Of a stretch of 64,000 nt of DNA, positions 45,554 to 58,800 are shown piece by piece (position 1 is the first letter of the stretch; each line of letters opens with the position of its first letter). The stretch spans positions 620,001 to 684,000 of the forward strand of contig BLZA01000032.1 of the NCBI GenBank assembly GCA_013423385.1. The letters are read 5' to 3'. This stretch comes from Naganishia liquefaciens. Taxonomy: Eukaryota; Basidiomycota; Tremellomycetes; Filobasidiales; Filobasidiaceae. The notes under the pieces were generated by a model. It was not told where the DNA came from. It did no database searches and saw only the letters and a list, made by a program, of their open reading frames with translations. Made by a program: the position numbers and the translations under genes.

Positions 45554-45937
45554 AGCATATTCGTGCACTTCCTGGGTCCTTTTGAGACCCGTGGGAGATC
45601 GCGAGAAGTGACTTGAGACCTGAAAAGTCGTCAAAGTCCATAGTTAGAACAAGCTTAAAGCGCTATTATCTCCTTGTTTAGATGATTGTTCTGAATGAAA
45701 GTTGACAGCCAATGCAACCTTTTCACGTTCTTTGGTTCGGCCTTAGAATCGCTAACTCGCTTAGAATTTATCGCACTTCTGCGCGAGAGACTGAGGGCAG
45801 CAGGCTCCGAGGCAAGATGCACGCTGTAGTGTAGGCGAACTGCATAGCGGGATATGTCGTTGGCAAAAAAACGATTCCGTCTCCGTGCGTTGGACGGGCC
45901 AGGTTCTTCGCATCGGACGGTTACTGGGAAAGATGGC

Positions 45938-45942
45938 AAAAA
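45938..45942 (-). terminator. Pol III terminator of tRNA copy 2
   Basis: A5 on the plus strand (T5 in the transcript) 14 bases beyond the tRNA 3' end. Confidence 0.6.
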
Positions 45943-45955
45943 GAGTATTCCTACT

Positions 45956-46053
45956 AGATCCCTGCCGGATTCGAACCGACGACCGACAGATGTCCTTTGT
46001 TGGTTAGAAACCAGACGTCGAAGTCTGCTATGCTACCACTGCACCAAGGGACC
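45956..46053 (-). tRNA. Intron-containing tRNA, anticodon TCG (Arg by code, Gln-like body), copy 2
   Basis: Same mature sequence as copy 1, 72 nt, with a 26-nt intron that differs from copy 1 (TTTGTTGG side in place of ATATGTTGG). Acceptor, D, anticodon and T stems are all intact and T73 is kept. The conserved mature part against a varied intron argues for purifying selection. Confidence 0.85.
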
Positions 46054-46316
46054 AATTGATGTTTGGCACTCGCGTTTTACTACTCAACCCAATACCCGAT
46101 CACAGCTCGTCGCGTTGCGACCCTCTATCGATGTATGCGTCACCACATGACAACTGCAGTCTTCACGTTTGGGTATCATAAGGAGTCGAGACATCTCAAC
46201 CCACTCATAGCCTCTCTGTGTTGGAGCCCAATCCCAATGAGGCCACGCACAGTGGGCAAGGGTAATCTCGAGCGGTTTTAAGCGTTCCAGCTTAAGGCGC
46301 GGAAGCGGATTTCAAT
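46054..46316. repeat. tRNA island segmental repeat, unit B flank
   Basis: Diverged copy of 45304-45553, as described there. It ends with the same 22-base run AGGCGCGGAAGCGGATTTCAAT, here followed by unrelated sequence. Confidence 0.75.
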
Positions 46317-46389
46317 CCTTGATCCTATCCGTCTGTCTTCAGCTTGACACGGCTAAGGGGCTCAGATGTCTGAGGTTCGGGGCTCTCGA

Positions 46390-46446
46390 AGAGACGTTGG
46401 AATCGAACTATCGAAGTCTGCTATGCTACCGCGGCACCAAGGGACC
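46390..46446 (-). pseudogene. tRNA fossil, 5' half of the same tRNA
   Basis: The sense strand keeps GGTCCCTTGGTGC, the D arm with GGTAGCATAGCAGA and the anticodon loop CTTCGA, then continues into unrelated sequence with a fragment like the T loop (GTTCGATTCC). The intron and 3' acceptor strand are missing, so it cannot make a tRNA. Confidence 0.75.
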
Positions 46447-46635
46447 GAGATAGATTCAAACGCCTCAATCCCGGAATAAGTGCGACTCTTCTGTTTTCCA
46501 CTATTGCATTTCCTCTCGCCTCTGCCGACATCTGGCTGTGGCGTTGATATTGATGTTAATTGCCCACAGGACTGCTATGTCAGAATGCTCAATGGAAGCC
46601 AAACGCTGCTTGTGCCAAAGGCCATTCGGCGGATT

Positions 46636-46645
46636 AAAAAAAAAA
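46636..46645 (-). terminator. Pol III terminator of tRNA copy 3
   Basis: A10 on the plus strand (T10 in the transcript) 13 bases beyond the tRNA 3' end. Confidence 0.7.
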
Positions 46646-46657
46646 TGTATTCATACT

Positions 46658-46755
46658 AGATCCCTGCCGGATTCGAACCGACGACCGACAGATGTCCTTT
46701 GTTGGTTAGAGACCAGACGTCGAAGTCTGCTATGCTACCACTGCACCAAGGGACC
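46658..46755 (-). tRNA. Intron-containing tRNA, anticodon TCG (Arg by code, Gln-like body), copy 3
   Basis: Mature part identical to copies 1 and 2, with a 26-nt intron close to that of copy 2. Stems and T73 are intact. The flanking sequence beyond its 5' end is not similar to units A and B, so this copy moved or diverged separately. Confidence 0.85.
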
Positions 46756-47719
46756 GTTAATGTCTTTACGGCGCTTTGCAACACCCATATCAGCAGAGCA
46801 ATTGCTCTTTCCCAAATGCCTGACAGCTCTTACCGCGCTTACCTGTGTCGCTGATCCTAACATCGTGCACCACTGGCCCTTCAATAGCCCGACCCAAAGA
46901 TGCTATAGCGGGGGAAAGCAGCGGACTTGCTCATTTCCGCGCTGGGACGTTAGAAGAGCTGTGCAACGATCGTGACTGCTGAAAATACCGCAAGGCAGTC
47001 TGTGGCAAAGCGGCAGCTGCCTCACGTGCTGAGGAAAGCAAAGATTTGCTGACGCTCTGTTGACTGCTGTCACTGCCGCTGCACTGATTTCACGAGGCCG
47101 AAAAAAAAAAGCTGCCAAAGACCAGCAAAGCGCGTTCGCAACCAAGTGCAATTAGCTCTGTCAACCAGCTGCAAACCCTCACCAGCTCCTTCACCAGAGC
47201 ACCTACCAGAGCTTTCACAAGCTTCCGGACAGCTTTCTGGACCCTTGACGTCAACGGGGCCATTTCGGGGCTGCGGCAAAGCGAATTGGATGGACCGACG
47301 CGAACGTGAACGTGTTTTTTCCGCAGACAATTCCGCAGACGTTGACGCGTTGAACTCGTGCTAAATGGGGTCGTTAGTTAAAAATAGGTACGAAAGAAGG
47401 AGGAAACAACTCGTGAAATGTTGTGAATTGCTTCGATTGGGCTGATCGCGTTGGGCTGTGTCCAAGGGGTGGCAATCCCGACGCACAGACGCGCTGATGG
47501 TATATCATACATCCCGCACACCAGTATTGTCTGTCATCAGTCGGTTGCTGCTCACGTTTTCCCTTTTATTCTTGACTGCTACTTGTACCAACTTGCATCA
47601 AACCCTTTGGACTAGTCGCATCTTCCTTTAATACCCTATCCCATTGTCAGTAACGCGCCAGCTCCTGAAGAACTCTTGCTTACACTTTCGGTCTTCATTT
47701 TTGACTGCCACAGTTCAAA
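46756..47719. other. Intergenic, MP88-like gene promoter
   Basis: About 960 bases between tRNA copy 3 and the secreted glycoprotein gene. It has an A-tract near 47101-47110 and a C/T-rich 200 bases before the ATG, as in strongly expressed fungal genes. ORFs here have no motif. Confidence 0.45.
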
Positions 47720-49130
47720 ATGTTTGCCAAGTCTGTCGCCACTGCAGTCGGCGCCGCCGCCCTGTTCGCCCAGGCTAATGCCCAGGTTACCGCTACCGGT
47801 ACCATGGTGAGCGCAATGGCATAGAGCGAAAAAAAAGAGTCTGCTCACAGTTTACCGCAGGGCTCGACCAACCCGCCCGAGGCCACCATGGGCACAGCCG
47901 TCAACCAGACCTCCATGGCTCGTCTGATCTCTGCCAACAGCGTCGGTACGTTTACGTACGGAAATGCATTCGCGTACGAAGACCTGACATCGCCTTCCTG
48001 CGCATTCGGTCGATAGACGACTTCTGTATCTTTGGCCCTCCCGAGGCCGGCGTCACCATTGGTGATTCCGAGGCTTACGAGGTCGCTTGGTGTGTGCAGG
48101 TATGTGCAAACTTCGGTGGTTGAGTCATTTCCGAAGCTGATGAGGTCGTGTGTCCAGCCGAGAAACGACGCACGTGTCATTCCCGATGGTGTGCTCCAAG
48201 CTGTCCACTTCGTCAAGACGCCACTATACGTTCAGGTCCAGGGTTGGGGAGACTTCACCAAGTTGAACATTGCTCAGGGCGACGAAGGTACGGATTAGCT
48301 CAGTGTGTAGTAAGAGCATGTTGGTCTGACTTTCGAGCATGACAGGTGGTGAATTGGACCCCCACGGCGCTACCGGAGACGGAAACCCTGTCGGCGGCAA
48401 CGTTACTTCCAACGTCTCGGGCACCGACGTCCACTACGAAGAATGGATGAACTACATGTCTTACACCCAGTTCTGTCTCCGAATCTGCACCGCCGAGAAC
48501 TCTACCTACTCCGCTGCGCAAATGTGCCAGCATACGCTCGACGAGATGGGCTGTGAATGGGTCATGCCCGGAGACTATTCGCAGACCGGATTCACCAGCT
48601 GTGATGCCGACGCGGCTTTCCCTCCCGGTATCTACCCCTTGTCCAACGGCAGCACGTCGACCTTTGCTCAGCGATACACTGGTACCTACACCAACGCTGC
48701 TGGCTCGACCGAACTCTGGACCGTCGGCCAGACTGTTACCCCGCAGACGCCCTACTCGACCCCGGCTTCCTCCAACTGTCAGACCTTCTCCTCGGTCGGT
48801 AACGGTATCGCATCACTCGCCGTTTCCAATGCCGGCTCTGCGACTGGCTCGATGAGCGGTTCCAGCTCGGCCATGACCTCGTCTGCCTCGGGATCCATGT
48901 CGGGATCGATGACCGCTTCCAACACTGCCCGCCGAACCGAGTCGTCTGGCGCTGCTGCTGCCGCCTCCACCAAGGCCTCGTCGGCTGCCAGCGGTGCTTC
49001 TGCCGCTGCTTCGACCTCCGCTTCCTCGGGAGCCATCTCGAGCGTTCGTGCAGACGGTATGGCATCGGTCTTTGCCGTCGGATTCTCCGCGTTCGCCGTT
49101 GTTGCCGGCGCCGGTGCCTTCTTCTTGTAA
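47720..49130 (+). CDS. MP88-like secreted GPI-anchored glycoprotein ('macrofage activating glycoprotein')
   Basis: Relative of the Cryptococcus mannoprotein MP88, a cell-surface antigen recognised by T cells; the molecular role is unknown. Five or so exons begin at 47720; the last runs from about 48345 to 49130. The N-terminus MFAKSVATAVGAAALFAQANA is a signal peptide. Conserved blocks are DFCIFGPPEAGVTIGDSEAYEVAWC, PRNDARVIPDG, HFVKTPLYVQVQGWGDFTKLNI, GGELDPHGATGDGNPVGG and QFCLRICTAENSTYSAAQMC. CDADAAFPPGIYPL and FAQRYTGTYT follow. The tail is Ser/Ala/Thr rich and ends in a hydrophobic stretch (VFAVGFSAFAVVAGAGAFFL), the GPI signal. N-glycosylation sites such as NVT, NST and NGS are present. 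Confidence 0.92.
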
Positions 49131-49849
49131 GGAGATGGTTCCGCGACGATGGAGTTGACTTGAGGCATAGAGAGGAGCACCCAAGTATCTCCAAACGTAA
49201 TGAACATTGTTTTGTCTATATCACTCTCCTTTGTCTGATTGAATGCATGACTTTATGACCACAACAATATAGCATCGCGTACTCGGGACTGCTCCCACTG
49301 ATGCATACACTGCTACACGGATATTTTGGCGTGTTCCATCTGCACGAGACAGGCTATAGTTGACACAGAAACGGAGTTGTTGCGGTCCTCGAGTAGGTCT
49401 GCAGAAAGGCTGGCCGAGGCATCGCTAGTGCGTGCGGAGAATGCCAAGTCGTCCTGATCTTCTGTACTGGCGAATGTATGCACTCAGCCGTCTGCAAGTC
49501 AAAGTGAATGAAGCAGAGAAATTTCCGCAGGCGTGCAGGTGTTTCGTGATACAAGAAGCCCAACTAGAGAGCCGAAGATACGAGGCAAGGGAAGAGGCAA
49601 ATGGCTCAGCGGACATGCCATCTCTGGAATCCGCGATCTCGAGCCAAGTTGCCAGGCCAAGTTGATCGACCTGGGTAATGGTATACTCACATCGCATACT
49701 CCCATCCTTCGATCTCTACGGCCACTTGGCAACCAGTGACGGGACATCTCATGTGCCAGGATCCTCGCGCCTCCGTCTGCTAACCGAATAGTAGCAGAAA
49801 AGAGCGACGCCGAGAGGGACCGCAGCGCGAGAGGGAACTGACCGCTACC
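49131..49849. other. Intergenic, TRA1 promoter
   Basis: About 720 bases between the glycoprotein stop and the TRA1 start. Overlapping short ORFs on both strands; none supported. No RNA gene is seen. Confidence 0.45.
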
Positions 49850-52800
49850 ATGGCGGGTCAGGACGAAAAGCCTGCTCCCACGAGCGGGACTCCAGCGGCG
49901 CCATCACAAACACCGCCACAGCCTGGAGCTTCCAACAAAACAGGGCCGACAACGACAGCTCAAGCTACCAACGCCGCACCAGGAATTCGACCCGTTCGAC
50001 CGCAGGCGGCATCGGCCGGCGCACCCGCGCGACCTCTCGGTTCGAACCCACGACCGCCGCAACCACGACCGATGGCTCAAGCGCGTCCGCCAGCTCCAGG
50101 AGCTACGCCTCGTCCAGGAGGGACAATGCCCTTGCGACCGGGAATGGCGAGACCTGTGCAGCCGCACGCGCAAGGTCGTCCGCCCAATGGCGCGCCTCGG
50201 CCACAAATGCAGCAAGCACGTCCGGGACCGCTGCAGGGTCCAAACGGTTCAGGCGGACGGCCATTACAAGTTAACACCGCGCAACAAGGTGGTGTCCGAC
50301 CACCCGGCATTCGGCCTGGTCAAGCATCTGTTCCCGGCAGTGCGGCGTCGTCCGCACCGGGAAGCGCACCGAATAGTGCTCCGGGCACACCGAGGAGCTC
50401 GGTTGGGAGCAATGCGAGCGGTGGGCCTGGCACGACGGGTGCACAGGGACAGAATCAAGGTCCTCAGCCGCCGATGCGTCGGCCTCCTGGTTCGATTGCC
50501 GTACGGCCGCAGTCGGGGCAGGTGACGCCTAGTATGGGCGGAGGCTTCGCAGTTGGAGGAGGACTTGCCACTCCCACGACACAGGGAGAATGTGAGGCTT
50601 GGGCTAGCAGGCTGAGGGATACGGGTATCGGTAAGTACTGCCTATAAGTGGTCGTCGATAGTGGCTAACGTGGATGCAGACTTGTCTAGAAGAATACATT
50701 TTGGTGAGCATACGAAGCCTACGAAGGACTTGCGCTGATCTTTCCCTAGCCGCCGAGTTGCGAGACAGCGCCGACCACAATCGCGATGCCAACGCCTATG
50801 TAACCTATTTCGGCGTCATGGTACCTGCCATCACAAGTCTCTTGAAGGACGGCTCGCCCGGTGTGACATTTGTCAAGGACAGCGAAGAACAGGTAGGTAA
50901 ACTGTCAGTGCATATAAATCTCGCTCATATTTTGCTTAGAAATTCCGGTCAACATGTTTGGCAATCTTGCAACGGTTGCCGCGAAATGACGCGCTCAAAT
51001 CGCACGAGGGAACGCTTATGTCGACTGCGCTACACCTGCTCAAGGTGGAAAATGAAGAGAACGCCTTGCTCTGCATCAAGATCATCATTGACGGATTTCG
51101 AAGCCACAAGGAACAGACTGAACAATACGTCCAGCCATTCTTGGATCTGGTCAAGCAAATGTATGCTAATACCAAGAGCGTGGTGGAAAAGGAGTTTGGA
51201 AAGAACGCGGGATCGCCTACCGCCGCAGAGGAGGCCAAGTCAGGCGAGGCTATGCAAGGTGTTGAGCCGACGCCGCCTCAGCAACCGATCCAAAATCAGC
51301 CTCAAGCTTCAACCCAAGGTCAACCAGCGACGCCAGCAACTACTGCTGCAAAGCCCTCGACACCACCTCAGGCGCAGCTCTTGCCTCATGCACTCCACTC
51401 GCCCAAAGTTTTGACGGAATGCCCCATCGCCGTCGTCTTAATCTTCCAGAGTTTCAAAACTGTCATGGAAAACGCCATGAAAGACTTTTATCCGCTCGTC
51501 ATGGAGTCTATTGCCATTCAGCCGGAACCACAGCGACAGGCGTACGCTGCAGCCAAGGAAAAGGGCATCATATTTACCGGTGTCGCCGAGGGAATTAAGA
51601 ACCGCGAGATGTACACGGAAGTCATCAAGGCGCAAGTCAAGACCATGGCGTTCCTGGCTTACGTGTCCCGTGGATCCGGCAATATCATTCGCCAGTACCT
51701 CGATATTTTCCCAGAGGCATGCGTTCGATTGCTGAGGGATTGTCCGCCCGAAGACGTTGCGACTCGAAAGGAATTGCTCATTGCCACACGTCACATGCTG
51801 TCGTCAGAGTTCCGCACGGCCTTTGTGCCTTTCATTGATCTGCTGTTGAACGAAAGAGTCCTGGTGGGTGCAGGAGTGACAAGCAAGGAATCCCTTCGGC
51901 CCTTGGCGTATAGCACATTGGCGGATCTGATTCATCAAGTACGCAACGAGCTCTCCCAACAACAGCTCGCCCGGGTCATCTCGGTCTATGCATCCATCAG
52001 CCACGATCCGACGTTCCCGCTCACGATCCAGACCATGTGCGGAAAGCTTATCCATACGTGCCTTGACAGCGTGTGCAGCAAATCCGAAGCCGCCGACGCA
52101 GTCAAGCTGCTCAATGGGCTAATGTTGACCTCGGTGGAAAAGCTCAAGGGTATCTACCGCGCTTTTGACAGGATGAAAGAAGCGGCGGCGCAGGAAAAGG
52201 CGACGGGACAGGGCGTCGAAGATCAGTCAGGAAGAACGGGATATGACGAGCTGGACTGGAGGAGTATCGAAAGAATAACGCCGATTGTGACCGTCGCCTA
52301 CGCCAACGACAACCTCGAAGTCTTTCTTCGAGATGCCAAAGTCTTGTTGCGGTCGATTTTTACAACCATCCGGTCTTTGTTCAACAATTTGCGCAATTTC
52401 AAGGCGCAAGTTGCGAACGGCGAGGTGCTGCACGATCTCTTCCGGTACGGTGTACTGTCTCTTCGTATCTACGAAGGAAGTCGGGATGCACGGGAGGAAA
52501 AGGATGCACTGGAATTACTGAGCGGTATCCTTTTGGCGTACGATTCTCACACTTTCACCGAGGTCTGGACATATTCGCTCGAATTCTACTGCCAACAAGT
52601 ACTCGACTACCCGCACACGGTCACGCTGCTCCAGAGCATGCTTTCCAATGTCGAAGTTTCGCATCAGACCGTGGCAATTCTGCTGAAACACCTCATGGAG
52701 AACCTAGAAAAAGTCGGGTCGCAAACAAAAGCAGAAGCGTCGCTCTCGCTGCGGCTCTTCAAATGCGCATTTATGGCTGTCAATTCGTACATCGACGTCA

Positions 52801-55800
52801 ACGAGCAGGTCCTCGTGCCGCACTTGGCCAAGCTCATTATCAATTGTTTCAACTATGCTGCCAAGGCCGAGGATTCCGCGCCGTACTACCAAATTCTCAG
52901 GGCATTGTTTAGGTAAGTTTCTCCACACAAACTTGTCCAATTGCTGAATTTTGCCAGATCTATTGGCGGAGGCCGCTTCGAAGCGCTCTACAAGGAAGTC
53001 TTGCCTATATTGGAAGAAATGCTCGAGACACTCAATCATCTCTTGACGCACTCCGAACCATCCAAGCGTGACTTGTTTGTAGAGTTATGCTTGACAGTGC
53101 CAGTCAGACTCACAAACTTGCTGCCGCATCTCGGCTACCTCATGAAGCCTCTGGTATATGCTCTCAATGCCGGCTCAGATCTCGTCAACCAGGGTCTTCG
53201 CACGCTCGAGCTGTGCATCGACAACCTGACAGCTGAATTCCTGGATCCGACTATGGCACCCGTCTTGCGTGATCTCATGAATGCCCTCTACAACCTCTTA
53301 AAGCCAGTTCCCTTCGATCACCTTCATTCACATGCGGCCGTGAAGATCCTCGGAAAATTGGGAGGCAGGAACCGACGATTCCAACAGATGCCTTATCTCT
53401 TAGAGTATCAGCCGAGTGGGGAGGAGATCTACGCCAAGCTCCAGGTCGACGGTACAGAGCGCGAATTCGAGATCAGCAGGTGGATCAACATCGCCATTGG
53501 ACAACTGCGGAACCCGTCTGAAGCGAATCGAACTCCTGCAGTGGACATGTTGAAACAATGTAGTCTGCTCTTCATGACTGAAGTACGTATCCTTACTCGC
53601 TCGGGAGATCCACACTGACCTTGTTGCAGGCCTACTACGCAGTGGATCAGGAGCCAGTATTTGTCAACGCCATTAAAGGCCTGCTCGAGGCATGTCAAAT
53701 ACCTGAGCATCGGGAGGATGTCGTCGCACACATTCGAAAACTAGCCAACGAAGTTTTTGCAATGGACATCAAGCATCGCCGGAAGAAGAGTCCGCATTCC
53801 AAGCGCATTTCGCTGCTCTCGTCCTCTATCGTCACTGGTCTGGTGCAGGGTGTAGCCGACGGCGTGGTCTATGATCGCATCAAGACCAAGGAATTGCTTA
53901 CATATATCGTCGAGGACTTTATTGGTCTTAAGGACAAGATTACAGACGAGTTAGGGATCCCCGCCAAAGAAGCAGGTCTTCCAATCCTCATGGCGCTCTT
54001 CTCGCGACTTGCTACTCTGTGTTACGAAGAAGGCTGGTCGAGAAAATTGGCGGGCTGCCTCGGTTTACAGGTACTTGCCGATCAAGAAGCTCTACAGGCG
54101 AAATGGATCCCGGATCGACAACTCGAATATGTGCGTGCGCTATTCTTCGTGTTGCGTGATGTGCCAAAGGATACACCTCGAACACTGCCGGAGGTCGTGG
54201 AATTGCTCAAGACAGTGATCAAAATGGGCAACGGTCCTGTTGATGCCGAAAAGACGGATGCAAGAGCTGAAGCTAGGTTCCGCAAGCTGGTCGACTTGCT
54301 CGTTCACGAGCTGCCCAGCCAGCAGTCTATCGTCAGAGAGACAACCAAGGAGTGCATCCAGATCTTGGCCGATCTCAGGCAGGTGTCGATTCACGACCTT
54401 ATCGAAGCCCCTGCCAAGGAGCGCTTGTTGAACGAGACATCAGGCCCCATCTTCAACAAACCGCTCCGAGCGTTGCCCTTTGGCATGCAAATTGGAAATA
54501 TCGACGCAATTACCTACTTGCTTTCCATCAAGCCGATCGTTCCGGCGGAAAACGACGAACTGCTTCGGCTCTTCCACGAGACTATTGCGCTTGCCGATGC
54601 CGATGATGCGAGTCTCATCGGCCGCATCACCCATCACGGCTTGGAGATTTCACTTCGAAATCTGAGAGTGGCCTGTCTGAGGTTGTTGTGCGCTGGTATG
54701 GAGTCGACACAGTTGTTCACGGGGCAAAACGGTCAACTGCGATCCAAGTGAGTGGTTTGCTATGGAAACATCAGACATCTCTGACATCGGGCACAGGATC
54801 ATTTCCGTTTACTTCAAGTTCATGTACTCTCCCTCGCCCGAGATCGTAGAAGTCGCGCATCAAGGCTTGAAGAGCGTTCTGGCCATCCAAACAAAACTCC
54901 CCAAGGACATTCTCCAAACCGGGCTTCGCCCGATCCTAGTCAATCTTGCAGATGCACGTCGACTCAGTGTGTCCGGCCTGGAGGGTTTGGCACGATTCCT
55001 TGAACTGTTGACCAACTACTTCAAGGTCGAGATTGGTGTCAAGTTACTGGATCATTTCCGAAGCCTAGCCGATCCGAACATGCTAGCCAACGCTGCCGTG
55101 AAACCGTACGAGGACAATGTCGACATTGCACGTATGGTCCGCCTGGTCAACGTATTCCGCTTGTTGCCTTCGTCTGCCAACACGTTCCTCAAGGATCTAA
55201 CAGTGCTTGTGGCGGACGCGGAAAACAAGTTGCATCAGTCTCAGCCTGGTCCTTTTACAACCAATCTGGCGCTCTACTTTAACAAATACCCGGTCGACGC
55301 CGTAACATTCTTGATGGACAGCATTGGGAACGCCGAGATTGTTCGCACCTACCTGTGTGTCATTCGCAGCGGCAAAGCCCCTCGATTCGTCGAAGAGTTT
55401 TCGAAGCAAATCGACCGTTTGAATGCCGATTGTCTGGGAAAAGACATATCGACAGATATTGACGATGACGTTTTGCACGCAGTGCAACTTGTCAACGAGC
55501 TATCTCAGACGTCCGAAAAATGGCTTGAAGAGCAGCGCCCTACTTTGCTGAAACTCGTTCACATGTGGCGGCAACTCGTGCGACGAGCACACATCACACA
55601 ACAGAGCAATCCTTCTCAGATATACGATCGTCTACCGGGGCTCGTCATCGGCATGTTTATGCGCTATCTCGACAGCAGCATGTACGTGGATAAGCGTTTG
55701 ACGGTCGATCTTCTCTCCCAGTTGGTCGAGGCTTTCGACATCTATTCGGTATTGGACAAGGCCGAGATCTCCAACTTCATCTACAGCAAGGTGACGACTT

Positions 55801-58800
55801 GCACAGATATCGATCTGAAGCGCGATATCTTCAGTCACGCTCTCAGCATTTACGGCAGCCCGGCACAGAGTCTTTCGTGCAAGATCAACACCTTCCGTTA
55901 CGTTGTGAATCCCATGCTTTGGATTCATTACGCTCGGCTTGCCCCCAGCCCGATGGCCGAGGATAGCAAACCTCCAGCCAAGGTCGACAAACCAGAGGAT
56001 GTCGCGATTATTCGCCCGCAAACGGCATCATCCATGTCGGCAAACATCTGGGTTCCGTTCCTTCAGCGGCAACAACGCAAGGAGCCCACAAATGACAGCT
56101 TGACCATCGAGATAGTTCACATGACTTCAATCCTCGTCGAGTTCGCCTCGAACATCGTCGGAACAGTGCGCAAGGATATCATCAAGGTCGCATGGGGATG
56201 CATGGGTTCAACGGATCCGACTGTAAAATCCATGGCTTACCTTCTTGCCGGAAGATTCTTCACGGTCTATGAATCTCCAGAGAACCTGGTGAGAAAGACC
56301 TGGAACGGCCTTCTCCGGGTCAAGGAGAGTGAAGCACGGTCCATATACAGACAGGCGACAGACGTACTCGCAAGAAGCCTGCCCAAGAGAGATCCTGCGC
56401 CACCTACTGGCCACGCGCACTGGGCAATGGCAACTAAACGCTTCTTGGTCGAAGAAGGAGGGACGACACCGCAACTCGTCACTGTTTGCGAGCTCCTGGT
56501 CAGCAATCCTGACCTTTTCTACAATAGTCGGGATCTTTTTGTCGCCATGATGGCGAACTCCTTGACGAAACTTGGTTTCGTTCCCGCCGCAACGGCGGAT
56601 ATGAAGAAATTAACCATTGACATCGTCGAGTTGATTTTCAGATGGGAGCGCAGACGGTTGACCGGCGTTCCTGCAAGCGCGCAAATCAAGAACAATGAAG
56701 ACAGCAAGAAGCGTCCAGCACCGGATTCAACTGCAGGAGCGAAAAAGCAGCGAGTCGATTCAGCCGGCACTGCCAATACATCGCCAGGTCCCACGCCAGT
56801 TGCCGGCGGATGGTCACTGCCCATACATGTACGCGAGTTGATCACCAGCTATCTGGTTAGACTCGTCTCAACGTCACAAGAACCCATCAGCAGGGGTGGC
56901 CTTACGGCCCGGGCGCTGACTTTGCTGCGAGAGATCCTGGGGCCCGATGGGCTTCCCGGAGTCACTGCCAAGTTGACATTTTTCCAGCGCACCATGCTTT
57001 CCGTGAGTAACTGCATAGCCAAACGTATCTCTTAACTGATCTCGTGTTGCAGGAGGTCACGGATGCCAATTATGTGATCGTGTCCAATTCGGCAGAGGTC
57101 ATCTCGATTGTCTGTTCCGGAAAAGATCAAGCATGGATTACCGGACATCTCGCTTCCCTTAGCAAGTTGCTTGAATCGGCGGTGTTGAGCGACTACGTTC
57201 CGCTACACGATATCCTTCGCCCGATTCTCGAGAAGATGTTCGAGTGTCTCCCCCAAGTGGACGATGACGCAGCACCCTCGCCTGAGATCAGCACTTTCCA
57301 ACAATGGGCAGAAAACATTGTCGGTACCCTAAACAAAGCCGACAAGCCACTTGGGGCGCGAGACAGGCTGCAAGGACCGCTGTTCGTCTTGCAATGTTAC
57401 GTCAAGGCTCGCCCCGACAAGTTAGAGCTGATGAATGTGTCAATCACCAAATTGATCACCCGTCTGGCTCGAGAGTGCACAAGCAACTCAATCAATACAC
57501 CGGCATACGAGAACGCACTCCGATCGGTGTTGTCGATCCTGGGACTTTGCAAGCCACGCCTCGCCGAACTGAAAGACCAGCGAAGAAACTATCTATCAGC
57601 CATCAGTCATCTTATCGAAAACTCAGGGAGTGCACAGCTATGTCGGTACATTCTGGACATGTTGCGAGAATGGATTCTGGAGCACAAGGACAGTGTGCCC
57701 AGCTCCAGAGAAAAGGCGGGTCTTTTGCAGAAACTCACGACATGGGAAACTCGTGGTGACGAAGTATCGAAGCTTTACAACGATTATCTCGGGCTGCTTC
57801 TCGACATCTTTGAAGATGACAGCCTGGACAGATCCGATCTCACTAATCGTCTCGAAGGACCATTCCTATTGGGAACGCGGTGTTCCGATCCAAAGCTGCG
57901 ACATCGTTTCATTGACATGTTGGAACAATCTTTGCCATACGACATCTCCGGCCGCTTGCGATACATCTTGGTTGGCCAGAATTGGGAGCACGTCAAGGGC
58001 ACCTACTGGATGGCGCTCGCTACGGACCTGCTCATCGGGTGTATTCAGGCCAATCAGCCCGTATCAGGTATCATGGAGATCGATGCCAAGAAAGAAGAGA
58101 CCGATGAAGTGACTTTCCAACTCGACAACAAGGTGCTGCTATCATCATTGCGTCGACTGCTGCACCTGGATCACGCGGCTGCGGATGCTATCTGGCACAA
58201 ATTCTTCCGCGAGTGCTGGATCACACTGCCTCGCCCGCAGCAAATCAATGCACAGCGATGGACACTCGGCTTGCTCACCAAGGAATATCACATGGAGCAG
58301 TTGGAGCAGAAACCCAACGTTGTGCAGACCCTCCTCGGAGGTGTTCTCGCCTGTGGTCACAACTTCTTGCTTCCGCCATTCGTGGTCAAGTATCTCGGCA
58401 AGACGTACAACGCATGGCATATCGCTCTCGAGATAGTCGGGCGCGATATGGAACTTGTCGAGACCGATGAACTGCGAGATGCTTGTGCAGACGCTCTAAC
58501 CGAGCTGTATGCCGAGTTGGGCGAGGAGGACCTCTTCTACGGCTTGTGGCGAAGGCGATGTCTTCACGAAGAAACGAACGCCGCCATAGCTCTCGAGCAG
58601 AATGGGCTCTGGCCTAGGGCGCAGGAGATGTACGAGCTTGCCCAAGGTCGAGTCAAGGCTGGCGTCATCCCTTACACCGAAAACGAATGCGCCCTGTGGC
58701 AAGATCACTGGATTCTGGCAGCGACGAAATTGCAACAGTGGGACATCCTTACTGATCTCGCGCGACATGAAGGCAACCATGATCTGCTGTTGGAATGCGC

